A stretch of 64,000 nt of DNA, taken from contig JACTAT010000114.1 of assembly GCA_014526335.1 (NCBI GenBank), positions 196,501 through 260,500 on the forward strand, read 5' to 3'. The notes under the pieces are model-generated. The model was not told the origin of the DNA. It saw only the letters and a list, made by a program, of their open reading frames with translations, and did no database searches. Shown here piece after piece: positions 1-10,800 of the stretch; positions within the stretch are counted from its first letter, which is position 1; every line of letters starts with the position of its first letter. A program made the translations under genes and the position numbers. The DNA comes from Chrysaora quinquecirrha (Eukaryota > Cnidaria > Scyphozoa > Semaeostomeae > Pelagiidae).

Positions 1-878
1 GCCGTGCGTCGTGCGACGGCTGGAACCACACGCAAAATCATTCTCCTTATCTCGCATAGCAAACAAGATGGTTGAATCTTCAGTTTTATTTAGAAATTCT
101 AAGGTTTTGCATCACTTTTTTGTGGGTTTACTATTTCTTTCATTCCAAAGATGAGTTGCTCAAATTGCTAAAATAGACGTTTTAGAGGGTCTAGCAACCA
201 AAATTTTCTTCGCCGCCCAACCATGGTGGGCGGCAGTTTTGGTCTTCCCCCTTGAAGTTTGCAGACATCTAAACTCGAAACAGCGAAAAAGTGCAAAAGT
301 ATGTTTCTCAAATTGAAATACAAGCATAGTTCCCCTCAGCACATCTATCAGTTAATATCTAATATCGGCTGAGCGTATTTAAGATGAATTCTTTATCAGT
401 GAAGTGGTTCATAAACTTTATCTGCCCCCCCCCCCTCAACCGGGCCCTTTTGATTTGCTAGCTACCCTGCAATTGTGGTGTCAGACCGCCCCTGCATCTC
501 TGTGGGCTTTCTCCGGGCTGGCAGTTAAAAAAGAAATTATAAAAATTTATTGGGCCCCATGTCCCCTTTGGCCCACCACTGAAAATTTCTTAAAATATGC
601 ATTGCTGAATAGCGCAACCAGATTGCTAGAAGTAAGACAGAAATAAGAAGATAGTAATATCTTCCAAAAAAAGGAAAATAAGCTGAAATTATTGGAATGA
701 TTCTTTGGCATGGATAGGAATGATTCTTTGGGGAATAAATTTTAGATTTTGGCAATTTTAATATTAAAGCATATACTTCTGATTTTGTGCATTTCGTACA
801 TTCGAGAAGCACAATGGTTTTTTGTTTAAAGTTTATGTTATGTCGATTTATTGAATTATACATTGTTTGATCCAATAG
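1..878. other. TM9SF2 intron sequence
   Basis: The next upstream TM9SF2 exon (helix ending in a GAYFGFKK-like peptide) is not found here, so this stretch reads as intron. It holds AT-rich DNA and a C-run near 424-435. No coding signal is seen. Confidence 0.6.
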
Positions 879-932
879 GCATTTGAACCTCCTGTGAGAA
901 CGAATCAAATTCCAAGACAAATACCAGAACAG
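879..932 (+). CDS. TM9SF2: TM9SF2 exon: 54-nt microexon
   Basis: Eighteen codons reading AFEPPVRTNQIPRQIPEQ, phase 0 to phase 0. The acceptor AG is at 877-878 and the donor GTACAAG starts at 933. An in-frame TAG ends exactly at 878, so the exon cannot extend further left. The peptide matches the conserved cytoplasmic loop (human HPVRTNQIPRQIPEQ, from memory). Confidence 0.92.
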
Positions 933-1317
933 GTACAAGGTTTTCATTGCATTGTGTTAATGTAATTTTTATATGTGATGTAGATGGTTGGTTAAGTCTC
1001 TGATTTCACGATCGCTGGTTCAAATCTCACCGCGGCAGCTGTCCACGAAACTACAGTCATTTCAGCTGTTTATCCCTCCGACCTCGGTTATTCATTGCCC
1101 AAGGTGTTTGTTCAAGAATGTCATTTGCAGGCGAATAAATATGCCAAACGAATATGCCTGCCAAACGAATATGCTTGCTTTCTTGCTTGCTGACTTTCAT
1201 TGCTTGCTTGCTTGCTTGCTGGCTTGCTTGCTGGCTTGCTTGCTGGCTTGCATGCTTGCTTGCTTGCTTGCTTGCTTTCTTTCTTTGCTTGCTTGCTTGC
1301 TTGCTTGCTTGCTTTCT

Positions 1318-1359
<42 letters not shown>

Positions 1360-4300
1360 TGCTTGCTTGCGTGCTTTGCTTACTTGCTTTCTTTCTTTTC
1401 TTTCTTTGTGTGCCAGCTTCTCTTAGTCCTAAAAAAATTTATATTGTGAAGTGTTCCTATACTTTTGGTCTCATCTTTGAAGATTAGAGAAATGGCCAAT
1501 TCATATATTAACAAGATATGCTTAAAAGCATGCGGTATTATGTATCAAAATTAGCTTGAAACGATTCTGAGAGTGGATGAAATTTTCTGAGAATCCATGT
1601 GTTTAGCAGTGTGAGAGATCCCGAATCCAAAAGTTGTGTAGAAAAAACAATAAAAATTAAGTGCCTCTCAGAAGCTGACCTCTGCATGAGCGTCCCCCCC
1701 CCCGATTATTTGACATGGAATAGTACTTGGCCCTCGGCTAGCCAAGGTGCATTACTTTATGGCAAGTAGACCAGGCTACTGATTAGGGCAACCAAAACAT
1801 TAGGTTTTGTACAATTTTTTGTTTCTTTTCAGAGCATCTACACTCGTCCTTTGCCAACTATTCTGATGGGAGGAATCCTGCCTTTTGGATGCATCTTCAT
1901 ACAATTGTTTTTCATCTTGAATAGCATTTGGTAAGAGAATTATGGTCTTTTTATTTTCTCAAATTTTATGATTTTGTTAATATATTTGCATTACATTTTT
2001 GTGAGAATGTGTTCAAAAGTGACATGTCACAGTATTTGAGAATGAACCTCAACTGCATGACCAGAGAGCCAGACAGCTATAGAGCTCAATGGAAGTCCCC
2101 GTGTTATTCTCCAAGCCCTACAGCCCAAGGCTGTCCTCCCGTTTGACTTTTTGTAAGAATATATATGAAAATTTCCAGGTTGAAAATAGAACTTGTCTGT
2201 CATATCAACCTTGTTTAAGGGGGAGAGGGGAGTTTTGTGTCTTACATGCTTCATTATTTGAAAAGCTACAATCCTCGCCGAAACCTGTTGACACAAATGG
2301 TAAATTTTAAGATTTTATGAATCAAAGACGCTCAGTTTCCTTTCAATGTTGTTTGTCTGGCAAAAAACCCCCTTTTGGGGGGGAGGGGGAGCAAAACACC
2401 CCCCTTTTTGGGGGAGGGGGAGCTGGGGCTGTCGGTCGTTCGTTGATATTCGAATTTTTTCTAACGCGTGTCAAGAGTTACGGGGAAGATTGTAGATATT
2501 TATTGTTAAATTCGTGGGCGCTCCAGCTACTTTTTGTCCCCATTGTAATACAGTTTTCTTTCCCTTTCATTAAGAATTGAAATTCTGAACTGTTTGTTTT
2601 ATTTTTCAGGTCGCATCAGATATACTACATGTTTGGTTTCCTGTTTGTTGTGTTTCTTATATTAATCATTACATGCTCAGAAACTGCTGTACTTCTCTGT
2701 TATTTCCACTTGTGCGTTGAGGTAAGTTTCCAATTTATTCAAATCTTTCTTCTCAAGGTCTCTCTAATTTTTACTCTTTAAGCAATAAAGATTGGGACTA
2801 TTTTTACAGAAGGTGTTGTGGCATCGTCGTGTTATCCAGCTGATCGTGGTGTCGGGAGCTCAGTGTGGTCAGAGTTTGATCCCAGCCACGGTAGCGTAAT
2901 AGCCATGGTCGAGTTCTTGATTAGTTAACCTACTGTTGAGATCCTAGCGACTGACGCATTTCACCTTCACCCTTTACCTTCACGATATCTGATTCGATTT
3001 CTTATATCGGATTGGTGTTGCCGTTAAATTAAAATGATGATGAATATGGTATGAAATGCCCCTCTGGTCCCTATAGGAAAAGTTTCTTGGTTTCACGAAA
3101 AGGCTTTTATAGTTTCTTATAGGTTTCATACAAAAAATAGGTGTAAATCAACAACAGTATAAAGAAAGAGAACGGTTATTTGATGAAGATGACAGATGGT
3201 CCATTCAGATTGACATTACTCTAAAATCAACCGTTTAGTGAACCCGGGGGGGCTACATGACCTATAGATGGACGGGGATTCGCCGCCTAGATTTCGCAAA
3301 CCGATTCACTTGTAATTTAGACCTATGCAGAAAAAGACCCTATAATATGAGTAACCTAAGCGGAACATAAAGATGACTTTCTAGGTCTTATTATTGCTTC
3401 AAATTGTACTACGAACATCTTTGACCGGATTTAAACGCTTGAATTTTCGAGTTTTCTTTGATTGTCCACCCTCTTTTATGGAGTTTTGGTTAAATCATAC
3501 CCATGTTTAGAGAATTTCAGAGCCAAAAGCTCATCAATATGGGGGGAGGCACATACCCGTACCCAAATTATACTAAGGGGCTAGTAAACTTAAATAATAC
3601 TGTGAAATGCATAATAATACGTGTTTTTGCATCTTTAGGACTACAGATGGTGGTGGAGATCGTGGCTAACTGGTGCTTGTACTGGATTGTATTTGTTCAT
3701 CTATGCAATTCATTATTTTGCTACAAAACTTACCATCACTGGTGCTACTAGTACATTCCTTTATTTTGGCTACACAACTATCATGGTTCTTCTCTTCACC
3801 CTTCTTACTGGTGAGTTAGTATTATCTTTTGCTAGTTTGAAATCTAAGACTCTAAATACATTATGTACTGTAATGTTTAAAATCCGTCAGTACAATTTGT
3901 CGGCAAAGAGAGCAACCACCCTGCGGGTCCAACAACAACACAACCTCAAACATGATTCTGCCATAGGACAACACTTACTTGTCAACACAAATAGACGATT
4001 CCGCAAAAGATGGTGTCGGGGGCATTTGACCATGATTCATTGCGTTCTATAACGTAATTTACAGTGATTTCATTGGAATTCGATATTTAAACGCAATGCA
4101 TCATGGTAAAATGTGCAGAAAATTGTAGCGAGCATCGTTTTAAAATCATTCCCAAGATCTTTGTTTCACTTAGGGGTTTTGGAATCTGTCTACATCAATA
4201 CCAAAAGGCCGGTTCTGTGTAGACAGAAAGAGTTCGTTTTCTCACTTGGAATTCTTCGTTTAATTCCATTGGTCTTCCCGCTGTATCCCACAAGCTGATT

Positions 4301-4649
4301 GGTGTTTGAAACACAATGCCAATTCTGCTTCACTTTTCTGATCAGTGCATTTCGATCCGAATCTGGGTATAACTTCCGCCTTGGTTTATTGTTTCGGTCT
4401 GCTTCTGACGTTTATACTGACGAGTGTCAGATGAAAAAAGCTTTAAGTATTTCCAAAACTGTTTACGCTCTTACTCGCAATATTAAAATTTAGTACTAGT
4501 CAAAGACTAGATGTTAGTGAGAATGTTAATTTCCTTCTAATGAGTTTTGTCCATGTATTTTGATGTTGTTTTCGATTTCAGGGACCATTGGATTCATTGC
4601 TTGCCTTGTGTTTGTATATAAAATCTACGGCGCTGTGAAAGTTGATTAA
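879..4649 (+). CDS. TM9SF2: TM9SF2 orthologue, C-terminal part (5 exons: 879-932, 1833-1930, 2610-2721, 3639-3810, 4582-4649)
   Basis: Nonaspanin (transmembrane 9 superfamily) protein of the Golgi/endosomal membrane. The five exons join in phase (54+98+112+172+68 nt) into 167 residues and a stop. The peptide runs from PPVRTNQIPRQIPEQ through MGGILPFGCIFIQLFFILNS, SHQIYYMFGF, DYRWWWRSWLTGA and YFGYTTIMVLLF to KIYGAVKVD. It contains four hydrophobic helices and the lysine-containing C-terminal end typical of the family. The TGTASTILYFGYT-like segment and the KVD terminus fit TM9SF2 better than TM9SF1, TM9SF3 or TM9SF4 as I know them. All introns are GT-AG. The N-terminal lumenal domain and first helices lie upstream of the window. 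Introns carry SINE and other repeats. Confidence 0.93.
984..1400 (+). repeat. Degenerate tRNA-derived SINE with expanded (TTGC)n tail
   Basis: A box-B-like GGTTCAAATC lies at 1017-1026. It is followed by a body resembling the SINE at 29683-29940 (GTCCACGAAACTACAGTCA, CAGCTGT, CCGACCTCGGT) and by about 230 bp of (TTGC)n with TTTC and TTGG variants (1172-1400). The element sits in a TM9SF2 intron. Long Cys/Leu/Ala-rich open frames across the tail are repeat artefacts. Confidence 0.7.
1833..1930 (+). CDS. TM9SF2: TM9SF2 exon
   Basis: 98 nt, phase 0 to phase 2. It encodes SIYTRPLPTILMGGILPFGC and then IFIQLFFILNSI plus TG of a Trp codon. Acceptor AG at 1831-1832, donor GTAAGA at 1931. Confidence 0.93.
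2610..2721 (+). CDS. TM9SF2: TM9SF2 exon
   Basis: 112 nt. It completes the split Trp codon and encodes SHQIYYMFGFLFVVFLILII and then TCSETAVLLCYFHLCVE. Acceptor TTTTTCAG ends at 2609, donor GTAAGT at 2722. Confidence 0.94.
2815..3045 (+). repeat. Possible tRNA-related SINE
   Basis: The box-B-like GAGTTTGATCCCAG at about 2873-2886 follows a GTGGCATCGTCGTGTTATCC stretch that could be a decayed box A. A TTCACCTTCACC-type tail and an ATGATGATGAAT end follow. It lies in a TM9SF2 intron. No second copy is seen, so the call is weak. Confidence 0.35.
3639..3810 (+). CDS. TM9SF2: TM9SF2 exon
   Basis: 172 nt encoding DYRWWWRSWLTGACTGLYLF and then IYAIHYFATKLTITGA and TSTFLYFGYTTIMVLLFTL. Two membrane helices. 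Acceptor AG at 3637-3638, donor GTGAGT at 3811, leaving one base of a Gly codon. Confidence 0.94.
4115..4442 (+). repeat. Dispersed ~330 bp repeat, copy A
   Basis: Aligns colinearly with 28047-28385. Shared blocks include AAGATCTTTGTTTCAC, CCAAAAGGCCGGTTCTGTGT and GGTCTTCCC, and both end in GAGTGTCAGA(T/C)GAAAAAAGCT. It is in the last TM9SF2 intron; the other copy is in the last SORL1 intron. No coding potential or obvious terminal repeats. Confidence 0.8.
4582..4649 (+). CDS. TM9SF2: TM9SF2 terminal exon
   Basis: 68 nt encoding TIGFIACLVFVYKIYGAVKV, then D and TAA at 4647-4649. This is the last helix and the C-terminal KVD end of nonaspanins. Confidence 0.94.
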
Positions 4650-4653
4650 TAAA
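4648..4653 (+). promoter_or_regulatory. AATAAA poly(A) signal overlapping the TM9SF2 stop
   Basis: The hexamer AATAAA occupies 4648-4653 and shares two bases with the TAA stop at 4647-4649. If used, the 3'UTR would be only some tens of bases long. No transcript evidence. Confidence 0.45.
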
Positions 4654-4851
4654 ACCGAACGAACAATGTTTGAATTGATCTAATATTTTTGAACTGTACA
4701 AGCACTATACTTGTTATTTGATATCTGTAGTGTTGCTAAGGACTCGTATCTGGGACAGCTAATATTTGCTTTTAACAATTGTAATAAGTATCGTTATGGT
4801 AGTCATTGGTCGTCTGATAATATTATGGTAGATTTTTTGCTTATTTCTTCT

Positions 4852-5415
4852 AGCTTGTTACTTATCCACGCTAGCGAATCTATAATCACTACTGTGGTGG
4901 ATAATCACTACTGTGGTGGTACTATTTGCGTACTGTGGTGGTAGTTTCTGCGTACTGTGGTGGATAATCACTACTTGTGGTTGGTTACTATGCTTGCGGT
5001 GGTGGCAGTTTTGGAGTACTGTGGTGGATAATCACTACTGTGGTGGTACTATTTGCGTACTGTGGTGGTAGTTTCTGCGTACTGTGGTGGATAATCACTA
5101 CTTGTGGTTGGTTACTATGCTTGCGGTGGTGGCAGTTTTGGAGTACTTTGGTGGATAATCACTACTGTGGTGGTACTATTTGCGTACTGTGGTGGTAGTT
5201 TTTGCGTACTGTGGTGGATAATCACTACTTGTGGTGGGTTATAATGCTTTATGTGGTGAATACGAAATCATAGCAAAAATCTATAGGTCAAGCAAGAAAA
5301 AACCACAAAATCCACCACAGTACGCCAAAACTGCCACCACCGCAAGTATAGTAACCCACCACAAGTAGTGATTTTCCACCACAGTAGCGATTATATCGCT
5401 AGCGTGAGCTTGTTA
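4852..5415. mobile_element. Inverted-repeat element filled with a 127 bp minisatellite
   Basis: CACGCTAGCG at 4867-4876 pairs with CGCTAGCGTG at 5397-5406, and the pairing continues inward imperfectly (ATAATCACTACTGTGGTGG against its complement). The direct repeat AGCTTGTTA flanks it at 4852-4860 and 5407-5415. Inside, a unit starting ACTGTGGTGGATAATCACTA recurs at 4891, 5018 and 5145 (period 127 bp). An inverted copy of part of the unit lies at about 5300-5390. Confidence 0.75.
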
Positions 5416-5476
5416 TACTTTTCCTATTTACAGTTTCCTATTTACCCTTAAGCTAGATTTCCTCTTATCTGTTTCT

Positions 5477-5790
5477 CGATGGGAACGGGAACGGGCACGG
5501 GAAATGGGAACAGGAACCCGGAAAAATTGATTTCCAGTTGATTTCTTCAGGAAAAGTGCACAGGACAAAATCAATCGGATAACTAGAAATTTCAATAATT
5601 GCGTCAGGTCAACTAAAATTTAAATTTGCCGCGCTTGATGCGTTTGAAAAAGTCGCATTTTGATTGGTCCTTCGTTTTCTTGTCCGTTTCGTCACGTGAC
5701 AAAACGGAAAGGAAAATGTTCCCGTGCAAAAATGTCATGAGCAAAGTGCGCATGCTCACGTTATCATTTTCCCGTTCCCGCGGCTAATAT
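5477..5790. repeat. GGGAAC-rich inverted-repeat segment
   Basis: GGGAACGGGAACGGGCACGG at the left end is answered by TTTTCCCGTTCCCGCGG near 5770-5786. A palindromic GTCACGTGAC lies near 5691. It could be a short MITE of about 300 bp; no target duplication was identified. Confidence 0.4.
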
Positions 5791-6829
5791 GACATGTGGA
5801 AATCTAACTTTATAGGCGCATCTAATTATGGCCATTTAATGCACAATATTCAAAAATCCGCTGAATAAGCATGCCTGTGGCGTATGCCTATAGGGGAGGG
5901 GGTAGTAGCTTCAGTGGATACATAATAAGTTAAAGCGTCCTCGTTAAGTGCGAATCGTGGGAAGAATTTTCATGTAATCTAGCAGTTTTGAGATACGAAT
6001 CCCCCGTCCCACTTGGCAAATTTCTACAAAACAACTACGAATGGAATCACCCTATAGCTTATTGAATTTTATGCTTAATCAACACTTTTCCGGCGTTGTG
6101 CAGGGGGGATAGCAGGGGGTGGAAAATCGATGATCAAATGTCCAAATTACCTTCTCAGAAATGTTTGACCGTTTGGTAACGTCACAAAACGCTGCTAAGA
6201 AGAGCTAGAGCTGGGCGTAATAAATTTTGTAACCTGGAGCTTTAATAAATAGGGGTGGGGATTTTTTACAGTAATCAAGGCTTTGACCTGGATACTTATG
6301 ACAAAAAAATTTTGCTCCGATTAGATTGAATATGGGAAAATTACAGAAATTTCTAATAAGGTAGCGAGTGGGAAAATTTTCGAAACCTAATAAGCGTCCT
6401 CGTTTATTTGGCACTGAAGAAAAAACCTTTCCCCACATTTTGGATAAGCGAATGAAATTGAGTTATTATGATCACGTGATAAAAACTACCTGCCTTGATT
6501 GGCAGATGTCAGTATCAATTGATTTATGACTGAAAATTAAAATTTCCAATTTCTTTCATTAAATCTAGCAATATGTTATCGTACCATGTAATGCCTGTTC
6601 GTCTTATAACCCATTTCAAGTTACCAAGAATAAATTTCAACTTGAGTATGCACAGATTTTTCCTTTATATTTTGCACTAGTTAATTTGTTCTTGACGCTA
6701 TTTATAATTCAAGATTAGTCGATAGCAAACTCATTTTTCTGTGTCATTATTCTGTCTACCTAAATTTCATTTCTATGTACTCCGCGAGTCACCTTGTGAT
6801 CTCTTAGGTAGCTTGCAGTCTTATACCAT
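5791..6829. other. Intergenic DNA without recognisable content
   Basis: AT-rich with some G-runs (5894-5902, 6106-6120). I see no gene, RNA or repeat family here. It leads into the first diverged satellite monomers. Confidence 0.6.
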
Positions 6830-7756
6830 TGCCTTTTTTCCCAAAAGTGACCGATTTGAAGGTTTTATTTTATAGGTTTCATCGCCAACGCCCAAATACC
6901 TTTACTATAGCGCAGAAAAGACATTGAAAAGGGTGATCTTACTCTTAGGAGAATTTTTTGAACGATTTTGGTCGATTTGGACCCCCTGGATTTTGGGCGA
7001 TTTTGCCATTGTACCCTTGCCTTTTTCCCCTTAAATGTCCGATTTCGAAGGTTTTTATTTCATGGGTTTTGTGACCCAAACACCTTTATTAAAACCCGGA
7101 AAACGCATTGAAATGCGCTATCTCAAGCTAAGGAGGATCTTTAGGACATTTTCGCTCGAGGTGGAAATCCTCCATATTTGATTTTTGGCCTATGGACGAC
7201 TATAGCCTTGCCTTTTTGCCAAAAATACCCTATTTTTAGGGATTTTATTTTTCCTGTTTTTATTTGCTAAAAACCTTTATAACAACCAGGAAAGAGAATT
7301 GGATCGGTTTTCCTATTCTTAGAGAAGTATTTTAGAGGATTTGGATCGATTTGGAAAACGTCAATTTTTCGCGATTTTTGGCCATTTTTCCATAGTAGCT
7401 ATAGCCTTGCCTTTTTGCCCAAAAATGGCCTATTTTTAGGGTTTTCATTTTACCTGTATTATTGGCTAAAAACCTTTATAATAACCTGGAAAAGGCATTG
7501 GAACGGGTTTTCCTGTTCTTAGAAAGGCATTCTTGATGATTTCGATGAATTTGGGAACCCTGAATTTTTCGCGATTTTTGGCCATTTTCCCATAGTATAG
7601 CCTGGCCTTTTTGCCCAAAAATGGCCTATTTTTAGGGTTTTTATTTATCCTGTTTTATTGGTTAAAAACCTTTAAGATAACCTGGAAAGGGAATTGGAAT
7701 GGGTTTTCCTATTCTTAGAGGAGCATTTTTGAGGATTTGGATCGATTTGGAAAACC

Positions 7757-7829
7757 TCAATTTTTCGCGATTTTTGGCCATTTTTCCATAGTATAGCCTT
7801 GCCTTTTTGCCCAAAAATGGCCTATTTTT
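7757..7829. repeat. Representative satellite core: phased T-tracts plus dyad
   Basis: In this monomer T5 tracts start at 7761, 7771 and 7781, exactly 10 bp apart. GGCCATTTTT (7776-7785) and AAAAATGGCC (7813-7822) form a perfect 10 bp inverted repeat around a 27-nt loop containing AGTATAGCCTTGCC. The same arrangement recurs in most monomers, for example at 8289, 8299 and 8309. Confidence 0.85.
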
Positions 7830-10800
7830 AGGACGTTTATTTTACCTGTCTTATTGGCTAAAAACCTTTATAATAACCTGGAAAAGGCATTGGAACGGGT
7901 TTTCCTACTCTTAGAGAAGTATTTTAGAGGATTTGGATCGATTTAGAAAACCTCAAATTTTCGCGACTTTTGGCCATTTTTCCATAGTATAGCCTTGCCT
8001 TTTTGCCCAAAAATGGCCTATTTTTAGGGTTTTTATTTTCCTATTCTTAAAGAAGCATTTTAGAGGATATGGATCGATTTGCAAAACCCTAAATTTTTTG
8101 CAATTTTTGGCCATTTTTCCATGGTATAGCCTTACCTTTTTGCTCAAAAATGGCCTATTTTTAGGTTTTTATTTTTCCTGTTTAATTTGCTAAAAACCTT
8201 TATATTAGCCTGGAAAGGGCATTGGAACGGGTTTTCCTATTCTTTGAGAAGCATTTTAGAGGATTTGGATCGATTTAGGAACCCTCAATTTTTCGCGATT
8301 TTTGGCCATTTTTCCATAGTATAGCCTTGCCCTTTTGCCAAAAAATGGACAATTTTTCGGTTTTTATTTTTCCTGTTTTATTTGCTAGAAACCTTTATAT
8401 TAGCCTGGAAAAGGCATTGGAACGGGTTTTCCTATTCTTGGAGAGGCATTTTTGAGGATTTGGATCGATTTTTAAATCCTCAATTTTTCGCGATTTTTGG
8501 CCATTTTTCCATAGTATAGCCTTGCCTTTTTGCCCAAAAATGGACAATTTTCGGTTTTTATTTTTCCTGTTTTATTTGCTAGAAACCTTTATATTAGCCT
8601 GGAAAAGGCATTGGAATGGGTTTTCCTATTCTTGGAGAGGCATTTTTGAGGATTTGGATCGATTTTTAAATCCTCAATTTTTCGCGATTTTTGGCCATTT
8701 TTCCATAGTATAGCCTTGCCTTTTTGCCCAAAAATCGCTTATTTTTAGGGTTTTTATTTTTCCTGTTTTATTTGCTAAAAACCTTTATAACAACCTCGAA
8801 AGGGCATTGGAAATGAAGGCATTTTTCTGGATATGGATCGAGTTGGAAAACCTCAATTTTTCGCGATTTTTGGCCACTTTTCCATAGTATAGCCTTGCCT
8901 TTCTGCCCAAAAATGGCCTATTTTTAGGTTTTTATTTTTCCTGTTTTATTTGCTAAAAACTTTTATATTAGCCTTGAAAGGGGATTGGAACAGGTTTTCC
9001 TATTCTTGGAGAGGCATTTTTGAGGATTAGGATCAATTTGGAAAACCTCAATTTTTGCGACTTTTGGCCACTTTTCCATAGTATAGCCTTGCCTATTTGA
9101 CCAAAAATGGCCTATTTTTAGGTTTTTATTTTTCCTGTTTTATTCGCTAAAAACCTTTATAACAATCTCGAAAGGGCATTGGAAAGGCTTTTCCTATTCT
9201 TAGGTGACATTTCTGATGATTTGGATCGATTTGGAAAACCTTAGTTTTTTGCGATTTTTGGCCATTTTTCCATAGTATAGCCTTGCCTTTTTGCCCAAAA
9301 ATGGCCTATTTTTAGGTTTTTATTTTTCCTGTTTTATTTGCTAAAAACCTTTATAATAGCCTTTAAAGGGCATTGGAGCGGGTTTTCCTATTCTTAGAGA
9401 GGCATTTTTGAGGATTTGGATCGATTTTTCAACCTCAATTTTCCGCGATTTTTGTCCATTCTTCCATAGTATAGCCTTGCCTTTTTGCCTAAAACTGGCC
9501 TATTTTTAGGTTTTTATTTTTCCTGTTTTATTTGCTAAAAACCTTTATATTAGCCTGCAAAGGAGATTGGAACGGGTTTTCCTATTCTTGGAGAGGCATT
9601 TTTGAGGATTTGGATCGATTTTTCAACCTCAATTTTTCGCGATTTTTGGCCATTTTCCATAGTATAGCCTTGCCTTTTTGCCCAAAAATGGCCTATTTTT
9701 AAGTTTTTATTTTTCCTGTTTTATTTGCTAAAAACCTTTATATTTGCCTGGAAAGGGCATTGGAACGGGTTTTTCTATTCTTGGAGAGGCATTTTTGAGG
9801 ATTTGGATCGATTTTTCAACCTCAATTTTTCGCGATTTTTGGCCATTTTTCCATAGTATAGCCTTGCCTTTCTGCCCAAAAATGGCCTATTTTTAGGTTT
9901 TTATTTTTCCTGTTTTATTTGCTAAAAACCTTTATATTAGCCTGGAAAGGGGATTAGAACGGGTTTTCCTATTCTTGGAGAGGCATTTTTAAGGGTTTGG
10001 ATCGACTTTTCAACCTCAATTTCTCGCGATTGTTGGCCATTTTTCCATAGTATAGCCTTGCCTTTTTGCCCAAAAATGGCCTATTTTTAGGTTTTTATTT
10101 TTCCTGTTTTATTTGCTAAAAACCTTTATATTAGCCTGGAATGGGCATTGGAACGGGTTTTCCTATTCTTGGAGAGGCATTTTTAAGGATTTGGATCAAT
10201 TTGGAAAACCTCAATTTTTCGCGACTTTTGGCCACTTTTCCATAGTATAGCCTTGCCTATTTGCCCAAAAATGGCCTACTTTTAGGTTTTTATTTTTCCT
10301 GTTTTATTTGCTACAAACCTTTATATTAGCCTGGAAAGGGCATTGGAATGGGTTTTCCTATTCTTAGAGGAGCATTTTTGAGGATTTGGATCGATTTGGA
10401 AAACCTCAATTTTTCGCGATTTTTGGCCATTTTTCCATAGTATAGCCTTGCCTTTTTGCCCAAAAATGGCCTATTTTTAGGGCGTTTATTTTACTTGTCT
10501 TATTGGCTAAAAACCTTTATAAAAACCTGGAAAAGGCATTGGAACGGGTTTTCCTATTCTTACAGAAGTATTTTAGAGGATTTGGATCGATTTAGAAAAC
10601 CTCAATTTTCGCGACTTTTGGCCATTTTTCCATAGTATAGCCTTGCCTATTTGCCCAAAAATGGCCTATTTTTTGGTTTTTATTTTTCCTGTTTTATTCG
10701 CTAAAAACCTTTATAACAATCTCGAAAGGGCATTGGAAAGGCTTTTCCTTTTCTTAGGTGACATTTCTGATGATTTGGATCGATTTGGAAAATCATTTTT

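Noticed and set aside
988..1487. Leu/Ala/Cys-rich open frames of 90-153 codons
   Set aside because: Translation of the (TTGC)n tail of a decayed SINE, open in all three + frames.
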